From contig OZ026517.1 of assembly GCA_964019695.1 (NCBI GenBank), positions 73,614,665 to 73,678,664 on the forward strand: a DNA stretch of 64,000 nt. Reading direction: 5' to 3'. Position numbers and translations under genes: made by a program. Every line of letters begins with the position of its first letter. The first letter of the stretch is position 1. The notes under the pieces were generated by a model. That model searched no databases, was not told the origin of the DNA, and was given only the letters and a program-made list of their open reading frames with translations. This document shows positions 33,510 through 44,454 of this stretch, one piece after another. This stretch comes from Loripinus fragilis (Eukaryota > Mollusca > Bivalvia > Lucinida > Lucinidae).

Positions 33510-33835
33510 TAAATACCACACTCACAACCTGCAGACTAACCAACGGCACTGTGAGGAAGTACAATAACAAGACATTCAAAAAACAATAAAAGCAAAGCAA
33601 CCAGCTATCTCTGCTTCGTAAAGAGGATTGCAAAACTAGAAAGGACATAAAGTAATGCATACCAAAAACAAAGACCAACACAGAACCCCCGCAAACAATA
33701 GGAGGTACATAAGACAATAAATCAACAACAACAGAACCACCACCTTAGAATGGACAGCAGTCTAAGTCACTGGGTGGCTTAAATGCATTTTACTGGCGCC
33801 AAATCTTCGCCCTAGATTCTGTTGTTGTTAATACA
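33510..33835 (+). repeat. Repeat family Z, copy
   Basis: AACCAACGGCACTGTGAGG, AAAGCAAAGCAACCAGCTAT, CCACCACCTTAGAATGGACA and GGCGCCAAATCTTCGCCCT, the standard Z order. Confidence 0.75.
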
Positions 33836-34111
33836 CAACAATTGCTTAGCTCGCATGGAGGCTTCCTAATGCAATGTAGCAGGGAGAGACAATCTAATCA
33901 AATTAACACACTATGATGAAACAGAGTAAAGGACTCATGACTCATAGATGGTCAGAGCTAATGAAAGCCTCAAGTTGAGCTTAGGTGGGCCAAGCCAAGG
34001 ACAATCATCAGGCACCATCCAACAGATTAAAGCGCTACGTCTGCGTCATTGAGTCTGAGGCCTGACCCACCATCATGCAATTAAAGAAGAAGCCATAGCT
34101 ATAAACATTTA

Positions 34112-34593
34112 TTTGGTTTACAACCTGGCATGCAGACTGTCGCATGATATCCATGTTGTATCTCACCTTTTTATAAACGTTTCATTACCTTTTTAAATTG
34201 ATCACTAAAACTAGGCTTTCCAGCAATTCTTTTAAATTTTTAAACTAAATCACCATAAAATACAGATTCTGATAATGCCTTGTTGCCTTGTTTTAATAAC
34301 CTAGAAGACAAAACATTGTTTCTGTTGTTGAAGTCATCAACATTAAAACATACTCTCACAAAAAATAAGTTGCAAAATGTATACACCATAGGAAGGGGAG
34401 AGAGGAACATCTCCACAAGAAATGGAAAATTAAAATCATCCTGTTTATCATAAAGTTTAGATGAAACTATATCAATAGTAATGGACAAGTCCAAGTCCAA
34501 AAAGAAGGCTTCAGTATCTGAGGAATTAGCCTTATTTAACTGGAGTTCAGTGAGGTATATCTGACTTACCATTTGTTCAAAATAAGCATTATC
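34112..34593 (-). pseudogene. Decayed reverse transcriptase, C-terminal part
   Basis: The minus frame reads DNAYFEQMV, LTELQLNKANSSDTEAFFLD, LSITIDIVSSKLYDKQDDFNF, then FNVDDFNNRN and SRLLKQG. After a stop it continues as SFSDQFKKVMKR and HATVCMPG in shifted frames. This FLDLDLSI...K-YDKRDDFNF pattern is familiar from RT-encoding elements widespread in invertebrates; I do not commit to a superfamily (Penelope-like is one option). Several frameshifts and stops. It continues at 35744-35910 beyond an insertion. Confidence 0.7.
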
Positions 34594-35036
34594 AATGCCC
34601 GTGGCTATTACAGCAAAACCAGGCATATCGAATTTAGGTTACACACGAGCACATGTGACTTTCGGACTAGAAACATTCTTAATGTGAAAATTTTGTTAAC
34701 AATCAAGTTAAATTGGGTCATTAATTCCAACCTGTGGCTTTTGGAAGCTGAGCATTGAAGAACAGGGAATGATTTGTAAGGCTTGTATTTCTGCGAGTCT
34801 TTGTCAGCGTCTGTCAAAACAAAAATCAAAAATACTATCAATTATTTGGATCTTGCCATTCATTCCTTCAGTAAGAATAAAATATGGGTTTTCTGTCTAT
34901 ACCAAGGATACACTGGAAAAACTCTTGTGTTAGATAATAATGAGCTTGCAAGAGAAGTTCACAGGGCGCCATGTTTTGAAATGTAAAGAAAAGTCTATCC
35001 AGCGATAGATTTCTCTTACCTCCATTTGTCCACTAG

Positions 35037-35180
35037 TTAATCCATTTCACAAAGCCTAAGATTTCTATCCTGCTGCCAGAAGGTCCAAAGTTTAAATAAT
35101 CTATTGGGATATATCACATATTCCTCAGATACAATCCAGAATTTGGTATCACAAATGCAAAGTAAATAGTCATCCGCCAT
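35037..35180 (-). CDS. 47-aa small ORF behind a TATA/CCAAT region
   Basis: ATG at 35180 with good context (AACAATGGCGG). It encodes MADDYLLCICDTKFWIVSEE and continues to a TAA at 35039-35037; a donor GTAAGAG follows at 35019. About 60 bases upstream (minus sense) is GTATAAATC and further two CCAAT boxes. Possibly a first exon of a gene captured by, or belonging to, the 1147-bp insertion. It may equally be chance. No family recognised. Confidence 0.35.
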   Translation of the reverse strand: MADDYLLCICDTKFWIVSEEYVIYPNRLFKLWTFWQQDRNLRLCEMD

Positions 35181-35223
35181 TGTTATAGAAATTTAGGGTT
35201 TTCTATCAGTCTATTCGTGCAGC

Positions 35224-35300
35224 GATTGGCTGATAGAGATTTATACACTTCTTTATTGCAGCTGATTGGCCGGCTAAAATTGAGCTGATGCTATAAATAA
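35224..35300. promoter_or_regulatory. Divergent promoter-like region
   Basis: Plus sense: two inverted CCAAT boxes (GATTGGC at 35224 and 35264) and CTATAAATAA at 35291. Minus sense: the same boxes read GCCAATC, and TATAAATC lies at about 35238-35245. The layout would serve transcription both ways from inside the insertion. Confidence 0.5.
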
Positions 35301-35743
35301 GAGTTGATCAAGCGTTTCGAGCATCAACTCTGATCAGACAAGAAATTCTTACTTTCACTTTTGTGCTTCAAGGGAAACAACTCTTTGGATTTTAGATATT
35401 CATTCATTTGTATAGCGTCCCTTGGATTGATAAAGCTTATTGGACTATTGGAACATATCAAAGCATTTAGAAACCTGAATAGACACTATCCTGATCTATT
35501 TCAAAACAAAATCTAGATCTATAAGAAACTAGAGTCTACTATTTATCCTGAGAATTTGTTCAACGTGTGTGATGAGTTAGGCCTGTCGATAGAAAGCTAC
35601 ATACTTGAGAGATAGTGAAACTGATCTGTTGAATATATGTATAAACGAAACATAAGTCTACTGCAGTTGCTATTTATTTACTGTTACACATTGAGATAAT
35701 ACCTTTCACTACTACAAGAATACGCATATTAGAGGAAGCTTAC

Positions 35744-35912
35744 AATATTAAGCAAGATATCTAGATATCTTTTGGTAGAGTTAAATGCTTCAACATCATC
35801 TGCTTGATTATTGTAAGAAAGAGACATCATGAAGTCTCTCTCATAACAAAACAAGAACAAATCTGCAACAAGAGGAGCACAATTAGTACCCACAGGAATA
35901 CCTGCGTTTAAA
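35744..35912 (-). pseudogene. Decayed reverse transcriptase, catalytic part
   Basis: The minus frame reads AGIPVGTNCAPLVADLFLFC, then YERDFMMSLSYNNQADDVEA and STKRYLDILLNI. GIPVGTNCAPL is RT motif B. YLDI stands where an intact RT has YxDD, so the second catalytic Asp is replaced by Ile. Truncated upstream at about 35912. Joined to 34112-34593 by removal of the insertion. Confidence 0.72.
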
Positions 35913-35914
35913 AC

Positions 35915-36520
35915 GTTTTATATCATTCATATATTGATTGACTACGCATCAATGCATTTCAAAGCGGAACTGTGTTGATACGGGATGATACGCGTTGATG
36001 AAGCAGCGGAATCGATTGGTAGACAGGTAAATGCGTTACACTGTAGTTCAAGGAGATAATGAACTTGGATTGGCTATTCGGAATTTACGTTGAAAAAGCA
36101 GTGCGTATTACCTGCGTTTTCAACACGTTTCCAACACGAACTTGAAATACGCGGGCAGCAGTGTAAGTGTACGTGTTCACTCTGTTTCAAAAAGTTTCAG
36201 ATATTCTGTAGAATGTTCTGGTCATGTTAAATTGTTCCATACGACAGCTTGCTTCGTGTGCTTCAACTTATCTTCCAACGACAATACAAATCTTTGTTTT
36301 CTTCGAACCCATACATGACATAGAAAAACATCCAGATTCATCTTGTTATATGGATTGACCATTTTAGGACGGTCTCTAATTTGGTATTATATTGTGTTAA
36401 ACTTCAAATCAAATAGGTCTAAACTCTAGCCTGTGTCTTTATCTGTATGTAAACAATGAAGGCTCTAGTGGGACTGTGCCGATGTCATAAGTACAAACAT
36501 CGCATGTGCTGTATACGGTA
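35915..36520. other. Unannotated stretch
   Basis: No ORF or repeat recognised. CGTTTTAAACGC...TGCGTTTTCAACACG patches near 35908 and 36113 may be remnants of one repeat. Confidence 0.3.
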
Positions 36521-36522
36521 TA

Positions 36523-36728
36523 CAGTAAAACCAGTGTAAAATGGCCACTCAAAATAGACAAAACAAAGATCTTTAAATGACAAATGGTAGCTTAATGAAG
36601 GTCGAAAGTATTGCAGAATGCCGCTCCCCTTGGAGCATTCTGTAATACGTTTGACCTGCATTAAGCGATAATTGGTCTTGAAAACCAATTTTCTGTCTTT
36701 TAAGAGTGGCCGTTTTACACAGGTTTTC
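36523..36728. mobile_element. pogo/Tigger-like MITE, copy 1 (right end worn)
   Basis: Begins CAGTAAAACCAGTGTAAAAT after TA. Its inverted partner appears as GGCCGTTTTACACAGGTTTT, with the terminal CTG lost. About 200 bp, including TTAATGAAGGTCGAAA and GGAGCATTCTGTAA. It matches 61400-61601. The TA site and CAGT...ACTG ends suggest a Tc1/mariner/pogo-type source, by inference. Confidence 0.72.
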
Positions 36729-36766
36729 TCAAGTTCAATCTTTATCTCTGATTTTATATATTTCAG

Positions 36767-36867
36767 GGACAGTAACATGCTGACTGAAGTTATAAGTCTA
36801 AGAAGATACCTAAATCCACGGAGAGCATTATACTTACCGATTTTAAATTGCTGATAGGTCAAGAAAA
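36767..36867 (+). promoter_or_regulatory. Probable spliced 5' UTR of the 363-aa gene
   Basis: A pyrimidine tract and TTTCAG at 36761-36766 look like a 3' splice site. The following 101 bases hold short upstream ATGs that stop at 36852-36854 before the main ATG. Evidence is limited to the splice-like sequence and position, so a leader exon is plausible but not shown. Confidence 0.4.
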
Positions 36868-37959
36868 ATGACGTTAAAATTACAGAAGCATAGTCCTGGT
36901 TCAGAAATAGCTCATCATTTAAAGGTGTCTAGTAATCGGCTGACACCAGAAATGAGCAATGCCATAAAACGCCAGAGAGAACTCTCCAAGATGGACTACT
37001 GGAAGACCGGGTTTAGTGGTATAGGTCTGATAAACACGCCTGGTTCCATGAGAAGACCTTTTCATCAAAAACTGGCTCATTTACATAAAGAGCATGTCTT
37101 ACCTTCTGCGTATATACCTAATGTCATTTCAACAGCCTATCAGCCAAAAATCAGAGAAAGGACAAAAGTTACACCAACTATTGCCTTTAGTCGAAGCCGA
37201 ACTATGTTAGGGCCAACACGTTTAAGTTTTAATGAAAAATCTACTGCAGGTACACCAAAGTCACAGTCACCTGACCTAACATACATGCAAATAGCCGATA
37301 GGTTGTGGTCACATAGTCAGCCAGTTGGTTCTGATTTGTTAACACCTTCGCCAACACAGAATAAAGAAATAGATATACCTATCGAGAGAGAGGAAGATAT
37401 GACAAACACCAATAACAAAGTAGCGCTAACCAATAAAGATGTACCTGCCTTCCGACAGAAATATCAGAAAGAGAGGCGTCGTAACTCTTTACCAGCTCTT
37501 AAATTCATGGCATATGATGCAAAAGATTGCAATGACAACAGTGAACATTTTGACGACGTTTCGTCTAGTCATACACCAACTGTGTTCCAATCAAGTTCCC
37601 AGAAGACTTCAAGGCCAATTTTGAAAAACGTTCCAAATAGAAATGATAAAGATTTTATAATGCGCGCTCTGAACAATAATATCAACCGTTCAAATGTTAG
37701 CTTAGAAAACATAACAAGACAACCAAAAGCTACGGAAATTGTGTGTCCTGATTTGACAATTTATCCAACTACTTTAAGTCACAAGACCAGGAGAGAGGAT
37801 CTTACTTATAGGAAACTACCAGAGCCTGTGTTTTCTGTAATGCATTCGGATATGGATATTAATAAGCATCTACGATCCGACGCAAGGAAGAGATCTGTAA
37901 CCTTTAATTCAGATCACAAAATACATGAATATGTGCCACATGAACCAATCTGTTCATGA
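36868..37959 (+). CDS. Unrecognised 363-aa protein with C-terminal RVxF (PP1-docking) motif
   Basis: A 363-codon open frame without introns, starting at ATG 36868. It is the longest frame in the window not belonging to a transposon. The product is hydrophilic, Ser/Thr/Asn-rich and probably largely disordered, with no signal peptide, TM or enzyme motif. The N-terminal third (KRQRELSKMDYWKTGF region) is basic. Near the C-terminus RSVTF (about 342-346) fits the RVxF docking motif for protein phosphatase 1, followed by KIHEYVPHEP. Such a motif beside an acidic/HEY stretch is common in PP1 regulators, but that role is inferred. A likely acceptor TATTTCAG ends at 36766, so 36767-36867 may be the 5' untranslated part of this exon; a pogo-like MITE ends just upstream. 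I do not recognise the family. Confidence 0.72.
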   Translation: MTLKLQKHSPGSEIAHHLKVSSNRLTPEMSNAIKRQRELSKMDYWKTGFSGIGLINTPGSMRRPFHQKLAHLHKEHVLPSAYIPNVISTAYQPKIRERTKVTPTIAFSRSRTMLGPTRLSFNEKSTAGTPKSQSPDLTYMQIADRLWSHSQPVGSDLLTPSPTQNKEIDIPIEREEDMTNTNNKVALTNKDVPAFRQKYQKERRRNSLPALKFMAYDAKDCNDNSEHFDDVSSSHTPTVFQSSSQKTSRPILKNVPNRNDKDFIMRALNNNINRSNVSLENITRQPKATEIVCPDLTIYPTTLSHKTRREDLTYRKLPEPVFSVMHSDMDINKHLRSDARKRSVTFNSDHKIHEYVPHEPICS

Positions 37960-39160
37960 TTATTACATTAATAATTGCCAATCTAGATTCATGTGAACAT
38001 ACATGCATAGCTAGTCAGAGCCTTCTATGTCGCTCAACTTAACAGACAAACCAACGTTAATAATCAAATTCCGCTTAAAGTGAACATGACCGGGTCATTA
38101 ATATTTGATTTACAGTATGTCGCGGTTTTTGGTATGCAATTTTTTGATACAATGCTTCACAGAATTTAGTTCCGTAGAATGAGAGAGCAAAGCTAATGAT
38201 AAATCCAATTTTACAGTTTCAGACCCTGGCGATTAAAATCATCCAGAAATATAGAATGTGTACCTATATATAATCATGTTAGAGTAAGAATATTTGAAGG
38301 AGTTACAGCAACATACCATACATGCATGTGCTATAACTTTATTTTTATTTTCAATATGTGATAACTTTTATTCCCGCCAATGATAACTTTCTGAAAAGCG
38401 TCATTTAGGACATGGTCCCACATAAGTGTTCAGGAGTATCTAAAAACGATTGCACTTACATAATTTTATATCTAAACTCTCTAGAATCTAGCTAGCAATA
38501 TGTAGCAGACTGGTTGTGTCTTCCTGATCGAAACCCTGAATACAGATTTCTCACTATGGAACACACTTTATATATATACTCAATCAATATATTAGCTATA
38601 TAAAACTCTCCTAATGCTGACCGGGAAGACTGAGCATGCTAGATAATACCAGTGCTCAATGGCGAAGCCAGAACGTTAAAATTTTACGCACATCAAAGGG
38701 AGACTACTGTATAAAGCAATGATTCTCTAAAAGTACGTCCCTTTTCAAAATGGGAACTTCTCTTAAAGGAAATAATTTGTTCCCAGAAGAAGTGAATTAT
38801 TTCATTTAAGAGCAGTTCTTAAGGTATTGAAAATCACTTTCGCCACATTAGGTGAGCTCCCTTGAGTGTTGCTATTTTCATTACGCACGTGCGTATACTG
38901 CGTAATGGGAGCTACGCCAATGGTGCTGATTCACTATATAAGGTAACATGCCACATTGTTTTGCCTCGCCATTGCTCGCTAAGAAATAAAAATGTCTAAT
39001 ATAAGATATGAATTGACATGACAAAAGTAGCTCATGAATATGTATTTTTATATGACATAAAGACAGCTTGGCTCTTATTAAAGATAACAAACTGAGGACT
39101 AAGCTGTGACCCGGCTGAGCGGTACCCTACATCAATAGGAGCCTCGCTGGGTACTCATTG
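37960..39160. other. 3' flank of the 363-aa gene
   Basis: Would contain its 3' UTR. No canonical AATAAA is seen close to the stop. A GAAACCCTGAATACAGATTTCTCAC fragment near 38530 resembles 8732-8750. AGTACGTCCCTTTTC...GAGCAGTTCTT (38733-38820) is a weak inverted repeat. Nothing else recognised. Confidence 0.35.
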
Positions 39161-39164
39161 TTTT

Positions 39165-40680
39165 AGCTCACTTGAGCCATAGGCTCATGGTGACCAATTG
39201 TGATCGTTGGATGTCGGGCGTTCATCATCAATTGTTGCAAGGAAATATCCTCCCTAACTACTGGCTGGATTTTGATCAAAGGCAGGAATGATCCTTATAG
39301 GGCTCTCTTCAATAATTGTTCATATGGTTCCAGTCTGTTGCATAACTAGACCACATGGGCTAAAATCGATTTTCGAAATAAAAAAAACTTTAAAAAATCT
39401 TCTTGTCTGAAACCAAAAGGTACAGAGCCTGGATATTAATCATGTAGTATCACCTAAAAGACCTCTACCAAGTTTGTTCAAACTATGGCCTGTGGGTCAA
39501 AAATAGCACTGCCACGGGGTCACATGTTTCACATTGGCTTATATAGGGAAAACATGAATGATTTTGACAGGAATGATCCTTAAAAGGCTCTCATCAATAA
39601 TTGTTAATATGGTTCCAGCCCATTGCATATCTAGGCCATATGTGCTAAAAATCGATTTTCGAAATGAAAACTTTTAGTCCACAAGGCATAGAGCCATGAT
39701 ATTTATTTATTTATGATGGTCATCTTGGTCATGTGACCAATATATTTTTCATAACTTTTGGCTAACTTATCATAAGGAATCTTCACATGAAATTGGAGTT
39801 CTATTGGACCAATAGTTTGTTAGAAAACTGTTTAATATATTGATTGGACTCCAATGTGAGCGACCTAAGCTGAAAGGTCAACGGTCAACCTTGACCTTTG
39901 GAACTAATTTATAACCATTGTCTCATTAGGTTAAACATATCAAGCGAGAATAATGACTAAGGCTTCCACAGGTTTAAAAAAAACAACAATTTTTCATAAA
40001 ATTCAAGTGCGGATCCAGAGGGGGGGACAGGGGGTCCGCCCCCCCCCCCCCTGGAAAATCACAAGTTATATGGGTTTCTATAGGGAAAAAGCAATTGGAC
40101 CCCCCCTTCCCCCCTGGAAAAAGTTGGACCCCCTCTGGAACCTTGAAAAATGATAGATTTCTTTGAAATTGACCATTTGACTTCTGTGAAAATAAGCTGA
40201 GGACTAAAAAAAAAAAAACGTTGTCAGAGTTTTTTTTTTGTCAGACTGACCTGGACCCCCCTGACGAAAATTCCTGGATCCGCGCATGAAATTTACCGTT
40301 TAAATGCATTTGGAAGCAAATTTGACCTTGACGTTAAGTATGTCAAGGTTAATCTAGGATCATCATTTGAACAAACTTGGTACGCCCCACATAACTAGTG
40401 TACATACCAAGTGCCAGGGTCATCGGCCTTCTGGTTCTGGAGAGGAGGATTATTAAGGGGTTTTAACATATATGGGCATGGCGGCCATCTTGGTCATGTG
40501 ACCAGGACCATTTGAACAAACTTTCGTTCCCGCGTCATAAGGAGTCTCCATATGAAATTTGAATTTAATTGGCCAAGTGGTTTCAGAGGAGAAAATGTTT
40601 GAAAATATGGACGGACGGACGACGGACAGACGCTGGCGTGACTGGTATACTATTAGCTCACCCGCGCCTAACAAAACATC
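39165..40680 (+). repeat. Repeat family Y, long copy with nested MITE
   Basis: Opens TTAGCTCACTTGAGCCATAG and closes GGACGGACGACGGACAGACG...TATTAGCTCACCC. Two internal diverged duplicates (39270-39370 and 39560-39665) share GATCCTTATAGGGCTCTC, GGTTCCAGTC and AAAATCGATTTTCGAAAT. A GGATCC MITE sits at 40007-40288. Confidence 0.6.
40007..40288. mobile_element. GGATCC-ended MITE, copy 4
   Basis: GTGCGGATCCAGAGGGGG at left and the complement of CATGCGCGGATCCAGGAATT at right. Homopolymer C and G tracts at 40020-40052 and 40099-40115. Confidence 0.8.
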
Positions 40681-41430
40681 AGGAAGACTAATAAAGCAAA
40701 GCAACCAGCTCTCTATTCCTCGACTAGTCTAGAAAGGACACAAAGTAATGTTCACCAAAACAAAGACCCACCGAACCACCACAAACCATCGAAGGTATAT
40801 AAAACAATAAATCAACAACAACAGAATCGAACCACCGTCTTAGAACGGGCAGCAGCCTAAGCCACTGGGGGCTTAAATTGTGGGTATTCATTAGAGCTGC
40901 CTCGTTAAAACGCTTCATACTAGTGACTAAAAACTATGCTTTGTGGACACTTAATATTATCATCATTGAAGCGGTTCTGACGAGTACCCACAATCTATGT
41001 TTTAGAGCAGAGGTAAGTAAAATACTATATAACCAAACCCAGGTTTTACTATACAAAATTTGTATTGAAGGGAGTCTAAAAAATTCATAGCATGGTGTTT
41101 TAGAATTAAGATATGTACTACAGTTCCTGGGAACTGAATATTAGTACCGCAAAAAAAAAGTAAAAAGGGATTTGTTCCCACTCCCAAACACGAAACGCTG
41201 GTGAGTGTGACCAGGAAATGCCACAATCACAGACCAAAAACCAAACCATAGTTTGGTGTTGGGGATTTTGGTCTGTGATTCTGGCCTTTACATGTCATAC
41301 ACAAGAGCCACAAAAACTTACAGCCACACGACACAGCCAACGTAAAGCAACCTGCTCTCTCTTCCTAAACGAGATGATTGCAAAACTAGACGAACTTTTA
41401 GTAATGCACTACAGTTTCCCCTTTTTATGG
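40681..41430 (+). repeat. Two partial Z copies
   Basis: 40680-40885 ends in CCACCGTCTTAGAACGGGCA and GCCACTGGGGGCTTAAAT. 41212-41430 has CCAGGAAATGCCACAATCAC and AAACGAGATGATTGCAAAAC. The second includes an inverted repeat of CACAGACCAAAA about 41230-41275. Between them lies unique AT-rich DNA. Confidence 0.55.
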
Positions 41431-41581
41431 ACCTTTCGATGGTACACCATCGCAAATACACGCTTTTTTTTTACTTTTGACGAAGTGGTATCACGAAATG
41501 TTGCTCAGTACCCCCTACATAATGTGATCTGTGCACCTGCAAAGTTTGAAGTTGCCACTTCCAATGGTTAAGATGAGAACA

Positions 41582-41750
41582 CAGTGACTCACTTGGTAGA
41601 GCGTGAGACTGTGATTGAAGGGTTGCTCACCGCTGCAAAGTCACAAAAACGTTTATCCACTGCTTAGTTCTGGTTCAGCCCAGGAAGACACATCCCGAAA
41701 TCACTGAACCAGTGTTGCCTGGGACGTAAAGAATCAAACAAAACAAACCA
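41582..41750 (+). mobile_element. SINE family S2, copy
   Basis: Degenerate head (GTGACTCACTTGGTAGAGCG), then TTCTGGTTCAGCCCAGGAAG and the tail TTGCCTGGGACGTAAAGAAT with (CAAA)n. Confidence 0.68.
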
Positions 41751-41754
41751 ACGG

Positions 41755-42440
41755 TTTAGAGTGTAGGTCCATCTACTAATTTATAATTTATTTGACCTGT
41801 GACATTATACTTAGGGTCAACGTCACACGAAATGTTGGCATGGTCCTCTACACCATGAGTCATATGCACATGTACAGTTTGCTACATCCAACGATGTAGG
41901 AGTAGATGCATTTGCAAAAAAATACAGTATTTGACCTTTGATCTTGGGCCAAGGTCACAAGATATGTTTCTCAGCACCCTATACATCATGTGACCTATGC
42001 AAGTTGCTACGTTTAACTGCGTTTACAAGAAAATACATTTGACACAAGGTCAATGTCACATAGATGTTGCCCAGTAATCTCTACATCATGTGACCTAGGC
42101 ATCTACAAAGTTTAAAGTAACTATGTCTAATGGTTAAGGAGGAGATGCATTTACAAGAAAATACATTATTTGACATTGATATTGGGCTGGTCACAAGAAA
42201 TGCTGCCCGGTACCCCCTACAACACGTGATATATGCAGCTACAAAGGTTGAAGCTGCTAAGCCTAACGGTTTAGGAAAAGCGATTACAAGATAACATGTC
42301 AATGTCACACAAAATGTTGCCCAGTACCCTCTACATCATGTGACCTTTTCAGCTACAAAGTTTGAAGTTGCTACGTCTAACGGTATATGAGATACATTTA
42401 CAAGAAACGTGATGGACGGATGGACTATGGATGGACTTTG
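41755..42440 (-). repeat. Degenerate ~120-bp tandem repeats, array 1
   Basis: About five units with ATGTTGCCCAGTACCCTCTA, CATCATGTGACC, GCTACAAAGTTTGAAG, TTGCTACGTCTAACGG and TTTACAAGAAAATAC. These are the complements of the units in 44455-45530, so the two arrays are inverted relative to each other. Confidence 0.75.
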
Positions 42441-44454
42441 GTACATAGAACCACAGTCAAAAAAGACAAATTCATCGAATTTGTATCCTCCGACGAATGG
42501 TTATTTAAGAGAAACGTGTGAAAAAACAAAACATAAATCCCATTTCTCCAACCCCTACGTTCACGTTGGGTAGTGTGCTAACAATTAAAAGCCTGTAAAC
42601 TATTTTAGTGCTTAGTTTAATCAAAAAATATGCTTATCTGTACAATTAAAATATCTGACCTTTCAACTCAACCCAGAGGTCAGAGGTATGTGTTAGTTCA
42701 AAGTGTTTGCTTCTATGTTGGTATATACTTCTTACCCTATAATTTGATATGCAACATAACCACATTCAGAAGAAAAAAATGTTTTGACCTCTTGACTGCC
42801 GGGATCGAGAGTTTGTCTACGGGCAATACATTTGCTACCATGTTGCTGTTTAAGTTGATATGCGGGATGACCATATTCTGAAAAAGTTGAATTGTGGCCT
42901 CCATCCCACCCCCTTAGTCCACACAGGGGGCCGGACCCCGGCCTTCGAACCAGAATCCTGTTTGATACGTTTCATATCTATTGTACTTAGGTCTGTATTC
43001 GAAATTTCGGTTAAAAATGTTGACAACTGACTTCGTTATTGCGAAATTTAAATATTTTACCTCTGACCCCGCCTAAGGGTTCAGGGGGTTGGGTAATTAT
43101 GCGGTATGATCATATTCTGAAAAAGTTGAATTTTGGCCTCCGCCCCACCCCCTTAGTCCATCCAGGGGGCCGGACCCAGGCCTTCGAACTAAAATCCTGT
43201 TTTATATGTTTCATATCTATTGTACTTCTGTCTGTATTCACTTAGTTATTGCGCAATTCAAATATTTCACCTTTGACCCCGCCTAAGGGTTCAGGGGGTT
43301 GGAAAAAAAATGTCAATGTCATGCTTATCTACATGGCCTAAATTAATGTCACTGTCATGCATATCTACATGGCCTATAGTGAGAAGTTGTCGAAAATAAT
43401 AGCTTTGGGGAAATGTGAAGGTCATTGCAAAAGAATGCCAATAAAGCATTTGCCAAACATAAGTCAAAAAAGGGCCATAACTCAGAATTTTGCGGATGAT
43501 CTCCAAATTCGATTAATGTTGTTTAACCATTCTGTAATCTTTGAATGAAATTGATACATTTCTTCAACGCTATTGATAGGAAAGCAAAATTTAGCCAAAA
43601 ACTAAGTCGAAAAAGGGCCATGACTCAGTCAGAATTTTGCGGATGACCTCCAAATTCGAACTTAACCTGCATTTTAAATGCTTTACACTATTGTAAACTG
43701 AAATGGAATTGTTGTATCCATTCAAAAGTAATTGATCGGAAACCAAAAATATGACGCTGCGGACGATGACGCCGGAGTCACGACCGTAGTTCACAGGCTA
43801 CACAAAAAGCGGGTACATGTATAAAAAGCCATGTAAATACAGCGCTGCGATGGTCAACGCAAGATTCAAGATCTAAATATACATGATATGTCATATATTG
43901 GTCCATGAGAAGCCCAGTGGCTCAGAGGTAGTGTTCGTCTTGATTTCTTGTGGTCGCTGATTCAAGACTCGCGCAATACTAAAACCTGCTTTTTTTCTTT
44001 TGAAAAAAATGGTATATTAATTTCGTACAAAGGTCGGTCCATGGTCCGTGTGTCACGTTTCTTGTAAATGTATCTGCTCCTTAAAGCTGCATAGTCTGTA
44101 ACTTTTGATCTTTTAATTTTAGAACTAATGTTTCTATTTTTCAAGAACACAGTAAAAAACTAAAACTCAGGTATATATTTTACCAATTTTGTAAATCTTA
44201 ACAAATTATCAGTGTCAAAGCAACAGCATTTATGTTAAAATTAGCTGTCTATAATTATTGGAGGGACGCAAATAATTACCAACAAGAGAAAAACACACCT
44301 GTTTTATAAGAGAATCCACTTTTCCGTGCAGATTTATTCTATAGTGAACAGGTTTATTGTGAAAACATAACTTAACTCTACTTTTACAAATGATTTAAAA
44401 AGAAAATAAAAAAAAATCTAAAAATGTTCATAGTTGCAGACTTAGTCTCTTTAA
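42441..44454. repeat. Duplicated repeat blocks between the inverted arrays
   Basis: 42868-43083 and 43107-43300 are diverged direct copies (CATATTCTGAAAAAGTTGAA, CCACCCCCTTAGTCCA, CCCCGCCTAAGGGTTCAGGG). 43465-43560 and 43596-43690 are another pair (AAAAAGGGCCAT, CAGAATTTTGCGGATGA). At 43909-43975 a tRNA-like head (AGCCCAGTGGCTCAGAGGTA; GCTGATTCAAGACTCG) occurs. No genes. Confidence 0.6.

Larger units (their letters stand above)
34597..35743. mobile_element. 1147-bp insertion splitting the RT, AAT target duplication
   Basis: The two RT pieces become contiguous (LLNI-DN) when this block and one AAT are removed, so it inserted at AAT (34594-34596, repeated 35744-35746). No clear TIRs. It contains a CCAAT/TATA divergent-promoter-like region (35224-35300), a 47-codon minus frame, and exon-like pieces with splice signals. 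Read on the minus strand it starts GTAAGC exactly at the junction, a donor-like sequence. Class unknown. Confidence 0.65.

Noticed and set aside
34240..34626. Host gene of 128 codons
   Set aside because: The LNKAN...FLDLDLSI...KLYDK pattern and its continuation beyond the insertion identify it as a reverse-transcriptase relic.
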